This document shows positions 1 to 8,021 of a DNA stretch of 44,258 bases, in pieces. The translations under genes were made by a program, and so were the position numbers. Location of the stretch: assembly GCF_000172555.1 (NCBI RefSeq), contig NZ_ABOX02000055.1:1-44258 (forward strand), read 5' to 3'. The notes beneath the pieces are model-generated. The model saw only the letters and a list, made by a program, of their open reading frames with translations, made no database searches and was not told where the DNA came from. Numbering within the stretch: the stretch's first letter is position 1; each line of letters starts with the position of its first letter. The DNA is from Pedosphaera parvula Ellin514 (GTDB lineage Bacteria; Verrucomicrobiota; Verrucomicrobiia; Limisphaerales; Pedosphaeraceae).

Positions 1-1
1 T

Positions 2-481
2 CCCTGCGAACTCACGCTACGAAGCACTCCGAACGGTCCCCGTTTATATCGTCAACCCATTCGCGAAATTGCAATGCTTCACAAAGGGCAGGATGCCTGG
101 ACGAATCGCGTTTTGAAGGCCAATGAAGTGCTGCCGTTGGAGCCTTCAGGTCGTTTGTTTCACATTAAAGCGGAGGTCGAAATTCCAGAAGGAGCCAGGC
201 TCACTTTTAACATACGAGGCATCCCGGTCGTTCTGACTCCGAAGTCGATCGAGTCCGGCACCGGCCCGGTTTCCGTCATGGGGCGAATAAAGTCGGTGGA
301 GATTTTAGTGGATCGTGCCTCGATCGAGGCGTTTGTGAATGAGGGTGAAATTTCATCCACCAGGTTCGTGCTGCCAAATGAAAACGGCCTTTCCGTGAAA
401 GCAGACGGCGGTTCCGTGACCATTCAGTCACTCTCCGTATATACACTCAACTCAGCCTGGAAGGACGGAATCGGAGATTAG
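2..481 (+). CDS. GH32 fructan hydrolase (levanase/invertase type), C-terminal fragment
   Basis: The reading frame is open from the first bases of the window to the TAG at 479-481, so the gene begins outside on the left. The visible 159 residues match the C-terminal beta-sandwich of glycoside hydrolase family 32 (levanase, inulinase, invertase). They begin with the linker pattern LTLRSTPNGPRLYRQPIREI and later carry the hallmark VEILVDRASIEAFVNEGE, the strand that packs against the catalytic propeller. The catalytic five-bladed propeller (Asp nucleophile, RDP and EC motifs) is not in the window, so substrate cannot be assigned. The internal ATG at 74 is not a true start, because family homology continues upstream of it. 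The gene is convergent with the deacylase at 506-2089. Family assignment is confident; levanase versus invertase is not. Confidence 0.86.
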   Translation, partial: PCELTLRSTPNGPRLYRQPIREIAMLHKGQDAWTNRVLKANEVLPLEPSGRLFHIKAEVEIPEGARLTFNIRGIPVVLTPKSIESGTGPVSVMGRIKSVEILVDRASIEAFVNEGEISSTRFVLPNENGLSVKADGGSVTIQSLSVYTLNSAWKDGIGD

Positions 482-505
482 CAGGCTGCCCCGAAGTACG
501 GGCAC

Positions 506-2089
506 TTATTGTATGCTGGGGGTGTGACGCAGGGCCTTGCCTGGGCGCTCGCCGGTAAGTTCGCCGTTTTTGATGACTGCCACACCATTTACGATCACGA
601 ACGGGATACCCGAGGGATAATGGTGAGGTTCCTTGTAGGTGGCGTTATCTTGAACTTTTTCGGGATCGAAAATGGTGAGGTCGGCCCAGTTGCCTTCCCG
701 CAACTGGCCGCGATCCTTGAATTGGAAGGTCTGGGCGGGAAGCGTCGTCATTTTGCGAATGGCATCTTCCAGCTTGAGGGTGTGAGTCTCGCGAACATAG
801 CGCGCAAGCACACGGGGATTGTTGCCATAACCGCGCGGATGGGGCACGCCTTTGCCGAACTCGCGCAGGCCGCTATCACAAGCAATCATGGTGTTGGGTT
901 GACTCATAAAAATCTGGAGATCCTTTTCATTGATGCCATGAAACACTCCCGAGGCGCCGCCATTGCTCTCGATTTCCAGGATCATTTCGATCTGATCATC
1001 CAGGGAGTCAGAACCGCGCTTGGCTTTGGCGGCTTCGGTTATATCAAGGCCTTGTAACGACCGGTCGTGCTTATATTCGGCAATGAATGCGTATGAGTAA
1101 TTATCTCGTCCATGCTCTTTCAGGCTGGCCTTCATTTTGGCAATGATGGCGGACTTCTGTTCGGGATCCTTAATGCGTTCCCGGAATTTTTCGTGACCGC
1201 CTTCGCGGGCAGTATCAGGCACAAGCTGGCTCATGCCGGTGCTGGAGGCATCGTAACTGTATTCGTCCTGGGTGATGTCGAGACCTTCGGCACGGGCATT
1301 TTCGATGGCGGCAATTACTTTTTCGGTCTGTCCCCAGACTGAATTGCCGGAGAGTTTGATGTGGGAAACTTCAGCGCGAATATGGGCTTCCCGGGCAATG
1401 CGGAAGAGTTCATTCAACGACTTGTAAATGCCGGTGCCTTCATCGCGCATATGACTGGCATAGATGCCATCATACTTCGAAGCCACTTTGGCGAGTTCGA
1501 TGATTTCCTCGGTTTTGGCAAAGGTTCCGGGCAGATAAATCAACCCGGTGGAAAGGCCCACCGCGCCATCCCGCATCGCCTGATCGACATAACCCTCCAT
1601 TTTGTCCAGTTCCTGCGGAGTTGGCGGACGCATGAAGGAACCGCCCATGGCTTTTCCGCGCACGGTTCCGTGGCCGATGAGGGAGGCAACGTTGAGTGCA
1701 GCGTTGGTGGCTTCTATGTTTTTGAAAAGGTTGCCGATATTCAGCTCTGAAGCCCCGCAGTTGCCCACCACAATCGTGGTGACACCCATGCGGATGAAAT
1801 TTTCCGCATATGGCATTTCGGCAACCTCGTCAGCGTGGGTATGCACGTCGATAAATCCAGGAGCCACAATCAGGCCTTTCGCGTCAATTTCCCGTTTCGC
1901 ATCGCCATCGATTCTGCCGATGGCGGCGATGTGGCCATTGGTGACTGCAACATCAGCAAAGTAGGCGGGATTGCCCGTGCCATCCACCACGCGACCGTGC
2001 CGCACGATAAGATCGTAAGTTTCGGCCTGCGCCAAAGGACCACAGATGAGAACCAAAGTGACGGCGAAAATGCGTGGAACCAATTTCAT
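506..2089 (-). CDS. Secreted N-acyl-D-amino-acid deacylase (amidohydrolase)
   Basis: This 527-residue metal-dependent amidohydrolase is of the D-aminoacylase type, which hydrolyses N-acyl-D-amino acids (or N-acyl-D-Glu/Asp) to D-amino acid and carboxylate. Residues 1-23 form a signal peptide (hydrophobic VTLVLICGPLAQA), so the enzyme should act outside the cytoplasm. The N-terminal beta-sandwich segment YDLIVRHGRVVDGTGNPAYF leads into the TIM barrel. Visible metal-site elements are HTH (His83, His85), the family-specific Cys111 in VGNCG, the later histidines in YASHMRDEG and EVSHIKLSG, and an Asp in ACDSG. A C-terminal amidohydrolase sheet (REGNWADLTIFDP) closes the protein. Its start lies 47 bp from the divergent start of the DUF2071 gene. 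Homologues are often named D-aminoacylase or dihydroorotase-like; exact substrate is unknown. Confidence 0.88.
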   Translation of the reverse strand: MKLVPRIFAVTLVLICGPLAQAETYDLIVRHGRVVDGTGNPAYFADVAVTNGHIAAIGRIDGDAKREIDAKGLIVAPGFIDVHTHADEVAEMPYAENFIRMGVTTIVVGNCGASELNIGNLFKNIEATNAALNVASLIGHGTVRGKAMGGSFMRPPTPQELDKMEGYVDQAMRDGAVGLSTGLIYLPGTFAKTEEIIELAKVASKYDGIYASHMRDEGTGIYKSLNELFRIAREAHIRAEVSHIKLSGNSVWGQTEKVIAAIENARAEGLDITQDEYSYDASSTGMSQLVPDTAREGGHEKFRERIKDPEQKSAIIAKMKASLKEHGRDNYSYAFIAEYKHDRSLQGLDITEAAKAKRGSDSLDDQIEMILEIESNGGASGVFHGINEKDLQIFMSQPNTMIACDSGLREFGKGVPHPRGYGNNPRVLARYVRETHTLKLEDAIRKMTTLPAQTFQFKDRGQLREGNWADLTIFDPEKVQDNATYKEPHHYPSGIPFVIVNGVAVIKNGELTGERPGKALRHTPSIQ

Positions 2090-2136
2090 GGCATGACTAT
2101 TAGCAATTCCGGTTTCGAAACGCTACTGTTTAAGCA

Positions 2137-2883
2137 ATGGAATCCTCCAGTATAGGTAAAGTGCCAATTCGCGAGCGGACGTTTCTTACGGCTGAATGGC
2201 GTTATCTTGCCATGTTGAATTACGAGTTCGATCCGGAAATCTTGCGTCCTTATGTGCCCATGGGAACCGAACTGGATTCGTGGGACGGTAAAACTTATGT
2301 GAGCATGGTAGCCTTCCTGTTTCAAAAGACGAGGGTGCGCGGCCTTGCCATCCCATTCCATGAGAATTTTGAAGAAATCAATTTGCGCTTTTACGTGCGA
2401 CGGAAAGGGCCGGAAGGCTGGAGACGTGGGGTGGTGTTCATTGCGGAAATTGTTCCACGTTTTGCGATCGCCGCAGTTGCCCGGCTGTTTTACAACGAAA
2501 ACTACGTGGCGCTGCCGACTCGACATAAACTTGATCTTACGAAACCGAATCCAACGACAGATTACGAATGGCGATTTCAAGGTTGCTGGAATCGCATTCA
2601 TTTGAAGACAGAAGGGAGTGCCCAGTTGGTGGAAGAAGGGGCGTTGGAGGAATTCATTACCGAGCATTATTGGGGATACGCCGCGCAGAAAAATGGAGGT
2701 TGCGTGGAGTATCGAGTTGAGCATCCGAAATGGCGGGTCTGGCAGGCGGAAGAAGCGCTATTGGAATGTAGTGTGAAGGGGCTCTACGGTGAAAAGTTTG
2801 TGCCGTTCCTGAATGCCAAGCCGAGTTCTGCTTTTCTAGCAGAAGGATCGGAGGTGACAGTATACGGTGGGAGGAGGATTTGA
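2137..2883 (+). CDS. DUF2071 (YqjF-like) protein
   Basis: This 248-residue protein belongs to the DUF2071/YqjF family. Family features include the opening FLTAEWRYLAMLNYEFDPEI, the 'L-x-x-Y-V-P-x-G-T-E-L-D' stretch (residues about 33-45), the WDGKTYVSMVAF segment, and the conserved NLRFYVRR strand. No signal peptide or membrane helix is visible, so it should be cytoplasmic. The biochemical function of the family is unknown to me. The gene is divergent from the deacylase and converges on the Uma2 gene, with a 20-bp gap that contains a weak GGTCC/GGACC hairpin (2886-2904). It appears to be a single-gene unit. Confidence 0.82.
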   Translation: MESSSIGKVPIRERTFLTAEWRYLAMLNYEFDPEILRPYVPMGTELDSWDGKTYVSMVAFLFQKTRVRGLAIPFHENFEEINLRFYVRRKGPEGWRRGVVFIAEIVPRFAIAAVARLFYNENYVALPTRHKLDLTKPNPTTDYEWRFQGCWNRIHLKTEGSAQLVEEGALEEFITEHYWGYAAQKNGGCVEYRVEHPKWRVWQAEEALLECSVKGLYGEKFVPFLNAKPSSAFLAEGSEVTVYGGRRI

Positions 2884-2903
2884 GCGGTCCTAATGAAAGG
2901 GAC

Positions 2904-3374
2904 CTACGCTTTAAACAACTCTGACATGGCGTATTGAAAATCCGGCAGCAGAGGGTCGGAAAGAACGTCGCGGACTGCCAGAATCTGCTTGAGTGTCAAT
3001 CCATACTGCCCGGCATGATAAACTTCAACGTTGTTGTAACGCGGGTCAACCATCCAGAGTCTGGGGATTTTAATTTCTTCGTAGAGGGATTTTTTCGTCA
3101 CGGTATCCCAGCGATGATCCTCCGGGCTGACGATTTCCACGACCAGGAAAGGCTTTTGGTTGGCGGCCATGACGAGCGTCAGATCTGGAGCGACTTCGGT
3201 GTCAAGCGACAGAGCGATCCGAGTGCGAGGTGACAGCAGTTGCACCACGGAGCCATTTCCGACACTGGTCGCGACACGATCGTGCAAGCGTTTACAAATC
3301 TCCTCGTGGCGAGGTCCGGGTGGCGGTCGCAAACAGATTTCTCCGCCAAACAATTCTTCGTAAGGCTTGCTCAT
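2904..3374 (-). CDS. Uma2-family (DUF820) PD-(D/E)XK nuclease-like protein
   Basis: This 156-residue protein has the Uma2/DUF820 fold, a restriction-endonuclease-like core. The pattern is visible as EVAPDLTLVM (Asp), FLVVEIVSPED (Glu plus the typical S-P-x-D turn), then KKSLYEE (Lys) and the family signature LWMVDPRYNNVEVY. The N-terminus (YEELFGGEICLRPPPGPRHEEICKRL) matches the usual Uma2 start with its conserved His. The start codon overlaps the stop of the upstream uvrA in an ATGA arrangement (3371-3374), suggesting translational coupling. Uma2 proteins are numerous in cyanobacteria, Chloroflexi and Verrucomicrobiota, and their role is unproven. The active-site residues appear intact. A repair-linked role is only suggested by the overlap with uvrA. 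Confidence 0.86.
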   Translation of the reverse strand: MSKPYEELFGGEICLRPPPGPRHEEICKRLHDRVATSVGNGSVVQLLSPRTRIALSLDTEVAPDLTLVMAANQKPFLVVEIVSPEDHRWDTVTKKSLYEEIKIPRLWMVDPRYNNVEVYHAGQYGLTLKQILAVRDVLSDPLLPDFQYAMSELFKA

Positions 3375-6016
3375 TTTCCGGCCAGGAGCGTACGTAAAAA
3401 CTGCCCGGTATGCGAGCGTTTGTTGCGCGCGACTTCCTCCGGTGTGCCTTGCGAAACAATCGTTCCGCCTTCCTGTCCACCCTCGGGGCCAAGATCGATG
3501 ACCCAGTCGGATTCGGCGATCAGGTCGAGGTTATGCTCAATGACGATTACCGAATGACCGGCATCGACGAGGCGCTGGATAACGTCGACGAGACGTTTTA
3601 CATCGGCCATGTGCAGTCCGATGGTGGGCTCCTCCAGAATGAAGAGATTGCGTTTTGGGACGCGTTCGAACTGATCCGGCTCCCTCAATCCCGTGAGCAG
3701 ATGGCTGACGAGCTTGACGCGTTGCGCTTCACCGCCGCTAAGTGTGGGGCTGGTCTGGCCGAGCTTGATGTAGCCGAGGCCGGTGTCGCACAAGGCCTGG
3801 AGCGGGCGTTTGATTTTTTGGAAGGCGGTGAAGAACTCCATCGCTTCTTCCACGGACATTTCCAGCACTTGTGCGATGTTCTTGCCGCTAAATTCAATGT
3901 CGAGCGTCTCGCGATTAAAACGGCAGCCTTCACATACTTCACAACGCACAAATGCAGGCGGCAGAAAATTCATCTCCATTTTGATGATGCCAGCTCCCTC
4001 GCATTCAGGGCAACGGCCTTGCGCGCTATTGAAGGAAAAACGGCTGGAGGTGTAACCACGCAGACGGGCTTCCGGGATCTGGGCGAAGAGATCGCGGATT
4101 ACGTTAAAGAAGCCGACATACGTCGCTGGAGTCGAGCGGGGCGTGCGGCCAATAGGTGATTGGTCCACCTCGTACACGGCCTGCAACAAATCATGGCCGG
4201 ACAAGTTGGAAACTTTGGCGCCGGATTTACGACCTTTGATGGCAGCATCGGCAGCGGGTAGAAGGCATTCGCGGATCAACGTGCTTTTACCAGAGCCGCT
4301 CACACCCGTGACTGTCACAAAGCGGTTCAAAGGAAAATGAACCGTCAGATTTTTTAAATTGTGGACGGAGGCGTTGCGGATGGTGAGCCAGAGATTCTTG
4401 ACGGTCCTTTTAGCGGGATCACCGACCGGGCGTCGTTGGCCGCGCGCAGGATAACCGGTTTTAGCGCGGAGACATTTGCCAGTAACGGAATCAGGATGGC
4501 GCATCAGCTCTTCCAACGTGCCGCTGGCAACCACAGTCCCGCCATGAACGCCAGCACCCGGACCGAGATCGATTACGTGATCAGCGCGGCGCATCGTTTC
4601 TTCATCGTGCTCAACAACGATGACAGAATTGCCGCGCGATTTCAGAGATTGGAGAGCGTTAAGGAGTTGCTCGTTGTCGCGGGCGTGGAGGCCGATGGTT
4701 GGTTCGTCGAGGACGTAGAGCACGCCGCTGAGATTCGATCCAAGCTGTGCGGAGAGGCGAATGCGCTGGGTTTCACCGCCGGAGAGCGTGGGAACGCCGC
4801 GGCCGAGCTGGAGATAGCCAAGGCCGACTTCGGCAAGAAACTTTAGCCGCTCGCTGATTTCCGGCATGATGTCGCGGGCGATCAAGGCTTCGTGGTTCTT
4901 GAATTTTACCTTCCGAAAGAATTGTTCCGCCTGCTCGACAGACATGGAGGCGACAGTGTCAATGCTGGGAGGCGGTTCGCTTACGCGGAGGCGGACGGCG
5001 CGGGCTATGGGATTCAAGCGGGCGCCATTACAGTCGGGACACAACTCGCGATTTCCTTCCTGCCATTCGAACCACGATTCCTCAATAGCATCAGCGCGGG
5101 CGCCACGGTCGACGTCAGGCAAATAAAAGAGTTCGCCAAAGCCGCGGCATTTTGGACACCAACCTTGAGAGGAATTATAGCTGAACATCTTTGGGTCGAG
5201 GGGCCCAAAGGAGCGGCTGCATTTGGGGCAGGCACGTTCCGTCGAATGCACCGAAAGTTTGCCATGATTATCGAGGGCGAAGAGAATGCCGTGACCAAGC
5301 TTCAAGGTTTCATCAATGAGCATTTGGGGCGGACGCGCAGTTTTGGCTGGCTTGCGTTCCAACACGCCGACGATGATTTCCACATCATGTTCGCGGAAAC
5401 GATCGAGGCGCAGGCGTTCGCTGGTCTGGTAAATTTTTCCATCGGCACGGATTTCCTTGTAGCCATGCTTGGCAGCCCATTCCGCGACGTCGGTGTGAAA
5501 ACCTTTGCGGTTACGAACGACAGGGGCGAGCAGGAGGAGGTCGCCACGTTTTTTCTGTTCGGTTTGCAGACCCTTGCCAAGTTGGTCGCGAGTCTGGGCT
5601 TCGACCGGGATTTGGCAATCAGGGCAGTATTGGGTTCCCAAACGGGCGAAAAGCAGACGGATAAAGTGGTAAATTTCGGTAACCGTGGCGACCGTGCTCT
5701 TGCCACCGCCGCGGCTGTTACGTTGTTCGATGCTGACCGTGGGTGGAATACCGGTAATGAGGTCGACGTCGGGACGCGACAGTTGATCCACGAACTGGCG
5801 GGCGTAGACATTCATGGAATCGAGGAAGCGACGCTGGCCTTCCGCAAAAATGAGGTCAAAGGCGAGAGTGCTCTTGCCTGAGCCACTGACGCCAGTAATA
5901 ACGACAAATTGATTACGAGGAATGGTGAGCGAGAGATTCTTTAAATTGTGCTCGCGTGCACCATGAATGAAAATAGCGTTTTGCGCTTCCGGGAAATGAT
6001 CAGTTCCATCAAACAC
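3371..6016 (-). CDS. uvrA: UvrA-family excinuclease ABC subunit A, compact form
   Basis: UvrA is the damage-sensing ATPase of nucleotide excision repair. This 881-residue copy has two ABC modules. Walker A1 is GVSGSGKS (about 42-49), followed by the UvrB-binding-like region (LLLLAPVVRNRKGFHTDVAE), zinc module 1 (CPKC...CPKC, later CPDC), signature TLSGGETQRIRL, and Walker B1 LYVLDEPTIGLH. The second module has GVSGSGKS, DQSPIGRTPRS, zinc module CPEC...CEVC, signature TLSGGEAQRVKL and Walker B2. It is shorter than typical UvrA (about 940) mainly because the segment between the two halves of zinc module 1 is cut to about 45 residues. Walker B2 reads LFILEEPTIGLH, with Glu795 where Asp is usual. 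It is followed without a gap by the Uma2 gene. A longer paralog lies at 8022-11168; which of the two, if either, is the main repair UvrA cannot be told here. Confidence 0.9.
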   Translation of the reverse strand: MFDGTDHFPEAQNAIFIHGAREHNLKNLSLTIPRNQFVVITGVSGSGKSTLAFDLIFAEGQRRFLDSMNVYARQFVDQLSRPDVDLITGIPPTVSIEQRNSRGGGKSTVATVTEIYHFIRLLFARLGTQYCPDCQIPVEAQTRDQLGKGLQTEQKKRGDLLLLAPVVRNRKGFHTDVAEWAAKHGYKEIRADGKIYQTSERLRLDRFREHDVEIIVGVLERKPAKTARPPQMLIDETLKLGHGILFALDNHGKLSVHSTERACPKCSRSFGPLDPKMFSYNSSQGWCPKCRGFGELFYLPDVDRGARADAIEESWFEWQEGNRELCPDCNGARLNPIARAVRLRVSEPPPSIDTVASMSVEQAEQFFRKVKFKNHEALIARDIMPEISERLKFLAEVGLGYLQLGRGVPTLSGGETQRIRLSAQLGSNLSGVLYVLDEPTIGLHARDNEQLLNALQSLKSRGNSVIVVEHDEETMRRADHVIDLGPGAGVHGGTVVASGTLEELMRHPDSVTGKCLRAKTGYPARGQRRPVGDPAKRTVKNLWLTIRNASVHNLKNLTVHFPLNRFVTVTGVSGSGKSTLIRECLLPAADAAIKGRKSGAKVSNLSGHDLLQAVYEVDQSPIGRTPRSTPATYVGFFNVIRDLFAQIPEARLRGYTSSRFSFNSAQGRCPECEGAGIIKMEMNFLPPAFVRCEVCEGCRFNRETLDIEFSGKNIAQVLEMSVEEAMEFFTAFQKIKRPLQALCDTGLGYIKLGQTSPTLSGGEAQRVKLVSHLLTGLREPDQFERVPKRNLFILEEPTIGLHMADVKRLVDVIQRLVDAGHSVIVIEHNLDLIAESDWVIDLGPEGGQEGGTIVSQGTPEEVARNKRSHTGQFLRTLLAGK

Positions 6017-6070
6017 CTTGTGAAAATAACATAGGTATATGGTTTGGCAAAAGAATGGAGGCTGATTTCT

Positions 6071-6403
6071 TTACTTTGTAGATGGTTGATTCGTAGGGTT
6101 TTCCTTGCCGTAGTTGACGGTCAGATAATCCACCAGTTGATCGACATTGTTGGTCGAGATGGGAGCGCCGTATTTCTGCTTCATTTTGTTTACCTCGGCA
6201 GTCCAGACGGTGCGGGTGAGACGGGGTTGGGTGCTGATGTAATCGGCGGAATGGCAGAGCAGGCATTGGCTGGTGACCAGTTCGGAACCAGGGCCGGGCT
6301 TTAGTTTGGCCGTCTCGGGCGGGAGGGTGAATTTTGTTTCGGCGGCGTCAGCGATGAAGCAGAGTGCGGCCAGCGCGGCGAGAGGGAAAAGTTTAAGTTT
6401 CAT
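6071..6403 (-). CDS. sorB: Small exported cytochrome c, sulfite dehydrogenase subunit (SorB-like)
   Basis: This 110-residue protein has a signal peptide (MKLKLFPLAALAALCFIADAA) and one heme-attachment motif CLLCH, preceded by GSELVTSQ and followed by SADYISTQPRLTRTVW. That is the layout of the small cytochrome subunit of SorAB-type sulfite dehydrogenases. It would accept electrons from the molybdenum subunit in the periplasm and pass them to cytochrome c or oxidase. The start chosen is the ATG at 6403; an upstream in-frame start at 6445 would overlap the sorA end and destroy the signal-peptide layout. It lies 7 bp downstream of sorA on the same strand. The name rests on gene context plus the CxxCH motif. 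Confidence 0.8.
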   Translation of the reverse strand: MKLKLFPLAALAALCFIADAAETKFTLPPETAKLKPGPGSELVTSQCLLCHSADYISTQPRLTRTVWTAEVNKMKQKYGAPISTNNVDQLVDYLTVNYGKENPTNQPSTK

Positions 6404-6410
6404 AGGCGGT

Positions 6411-7655
6411 TTAGGAAACAGAAACGCGGGTGATTTCGACGACATTGCGCATGTAACCGGCAGGATTCCAGAGCGGTTCCATCGGCTGCGATTGGCCGAT
6501 GCGATTCGTGGCTTTGACTTTTAATTCGTAACTCCCTACCTTGGCGGGACCAAAAGGAATGGTCCATTCGCGGAAGGAATATTTGCCCAAGTCCTTGCCG
6601 AGCTCCGCTTCGCGCCAATTTTTGCCACCGTCTTCAGAAAAAAGAATTTCACGGATACCATAGCCGCCGTCGAAGGCGATGCCTTTGACGATACTGGTTT
6701 GGGCAGACCTGAGTTTTGCTCCTTCGGCAAGGCTGGTAATGAATGAGCGGACGTTATAGCGGTTGATGGGAATGGTCTTTTTGGGAGTGGTGCCGGGTTC
6801 GACGCAGGCGCAGGAATTGTCCGGGATGCGGTAGGCGGGATTCATCCAGAATCCGTTGAACGGTTCGTCTATGACTGTGATTTCATTGAGATGCTTCACC
6901 CAATAAGTGCCGTAGTGGCCAGGCACGACGAGTCGCAGAGGGTATCCGTTGAGCCAGGGTAAATCCTCGTCATTCATTTCGTACGCAAGCATCACTTCGC
7001 CGTCCAGTGCCTGTTCCACATCGAGTGCTTTGACGAAATCAGGAGTATTGGGGAGGAGCGGCTTATCCATGCCGTTGAAGGTGACTTGCTTTGCTCCTTC
7101 TGAAACGCCGCATTTTTCCAGCACGTCCTTGAGGCGAACACCTTTCCAACGAGCATTGCCCATGGCGCCGTTGCCGAGTTGGCCACCAGGGACGCGAGGT
7201 TGAAAGAACCCGCGGCTGTTTCCAGAGCATTGGTTTACCGCGACAATTTCGACGGGTTCAAATTGGGATTTCAAATCCGCGACAGAAAGTTCAGCGGCGT
7301 TCTTCACCTTGCCCTTGATCTGCACCTTGAAATTTTCCAACTGATTTGCACTGGGGGGCGAGAGCGTCAGATGATAGCGAACAAAGAAGGCGTCGTTGGG
7401 AGTGATGACGCCCTCGTTGAAGACGGAAAAAGGAGTTTCAAGTTGAGGCGGACGAGTGGTCTGGCGAATCAGTGGACGTTTTTGCGGGTATTTGACGAGC
7501 GGACGTTCACCGTTTTCGAAAGGGAGAGAGATGGTATCGTCGGCAGCGAGAGCAGAGCTGCCGCCCAGGAAACCAAGCGCGCTGAGCATGCCCGCAGCTT
7601 GCAAAAAACGACGGCGCGACAGGGGCGTTCGCGTTGGATCGGAAGGATTGCGCAT
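6411..7655 (-). CDS. sorA: Tat-exported molybdopterin sulfite oxidase/dehydrogenase catalytic subunit
   Basis: This 414-residue molybdenum-cofactor enzyme is of the sulfite oxidase family and oxidises sulfite to sulfate. The N-terminus carries a twin-arginine signal (SRRRFLQAAGMLSALGFLGG), so it is exported folded with its cofactor. The Moco domain contains the cysteine ligand in VAVNQCSGNSRGFF and the GNARWKGVRLKDVLEKCGV segment; further family stretches are NGYPLRLVVPGHYGTYWVKHL and NGFWMNPAYRIPDN. The C-terminal half has the Ig-like dimerisation domain (KGIAFDGGYGIREILFSEDGGKNW). An AAGGA-like site lies just before ATG 7655. It is followed at 7 bp by the cytochrome gene, as in SorAB systems, and is divergent from an HMA metal-binding protein. 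No heme or cytochrome b5 domain is fused. SorT-type partners are an alternative name. Confidence 0.9.
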   Translation of the reverse strand: MRNPSDPTRTPLSRRRFLQAAGMLSALGFLGGSSALAADDTISLPFENGERPLVKYPQKRPLIRQTTRPPQLETPFSVFNEGVITPNDAFFVRYHLTLSPPSANQLENFKVQIKGKVKNAAELSVADLKSQFEPVEIVAVNQCSGNSRGFFQPRVPGGQLGNGAMGNARWKGVRLKDVLEKCGVSEGAKQVTFNGMDKPLLPNTPDFVKALDVEQALDGEVMLAYEMNDEDLPWLNGYPLRLVVPGHYGTYWVKHLNEITVIDEPFNGFWMNPAYRIPDNSCACVEPGTTPKKTIPINRYNVRSFITSLAEGAKLRSAQTSIVKGIAFDGGYGIREILFSEDGGKNWREAELGKDLGKYSFREWTIPFGPAKVGSYELKVKATNRIGQSQPMEPLWNPAGYMRNVVEITRVSVS

Positions 7656-7743
7656 AATGAAATGATAAATCCTTGGAGAAACGGATTAAAGGAAAAATTT
7701 GCGCAGGCCATTTTCCTCCATCATGTTAGGAACAGAGGATGAT

Positions 7744-8016
7744 ATGGACAAGAAGAACATAGCGAACCTGAGTCCGGAAGAGAGGCTGCTGGAGACGCAT
7801 GTCATTGAGATTGACGGAATGACATGCGATAGCTGCGTGAACATCATCAACGACGCCTTACAGGCAGTTGACGGGGTGAAAGAGGTGCGCGTTGACCGGC
7901 CAAATCGCAGGGTTCATGTAACTTACGACAGCAGCAAAACGAATATTCCCGCGTTGCACGATGTGCTGCTGGACCATGGATATCGGCCGACTATATTTGC
8001 CGAACCAGCTCGTTGA
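7744..8016 (+). CDS. HMA-domain heavy-metal-binding protein (copper-chaperone-like)
   Basis: This 90-residue protein is essentially one heavy-metal-associated domain. After an 18-residue leader it has HVIEIDGMTCDSCVNIINDAL, where the CxxC of the GMTCxxC motif binds Cu(I) or a similar soft metal, then the typical GVKEVRVDRPNRRVHVTYD strand-turn-strand and a closing DHGYRP. No signal peptide or membrane helix is seen, so it should be cytoplasmic. The ATG at 7744 is preferred because GAGG lies upstream at a sensible distance; an ATG at 7723 and a TTG at 7699 are alternatives. It is divergent from sorA with an 88-bp shared control region and converges on the second UvrA gene, with only 5 bp between stops. 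Confidence 0.85.
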   Translation: MDKKNIANLSPEERLLETHVIEIDGMTCDSCVNIINDALQAVDGVKEVRVDRPNRRVHVTYDSSKTNIPALHDVLLDHGYRPTIFAEPAR

Positions 8017-8021
8017 CCCAC

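Noticed and set aside
2086-2724. 212-codon minus-strand ORF over the DUF2071 gene
   Set aside because: The plus-strand frame shows family motifs; this one does not.
4892-5881. 329-codon plus-strand ORF across uvrA
   Set aside because: Antisense shadow of the well-supported UvrA coding sequence.
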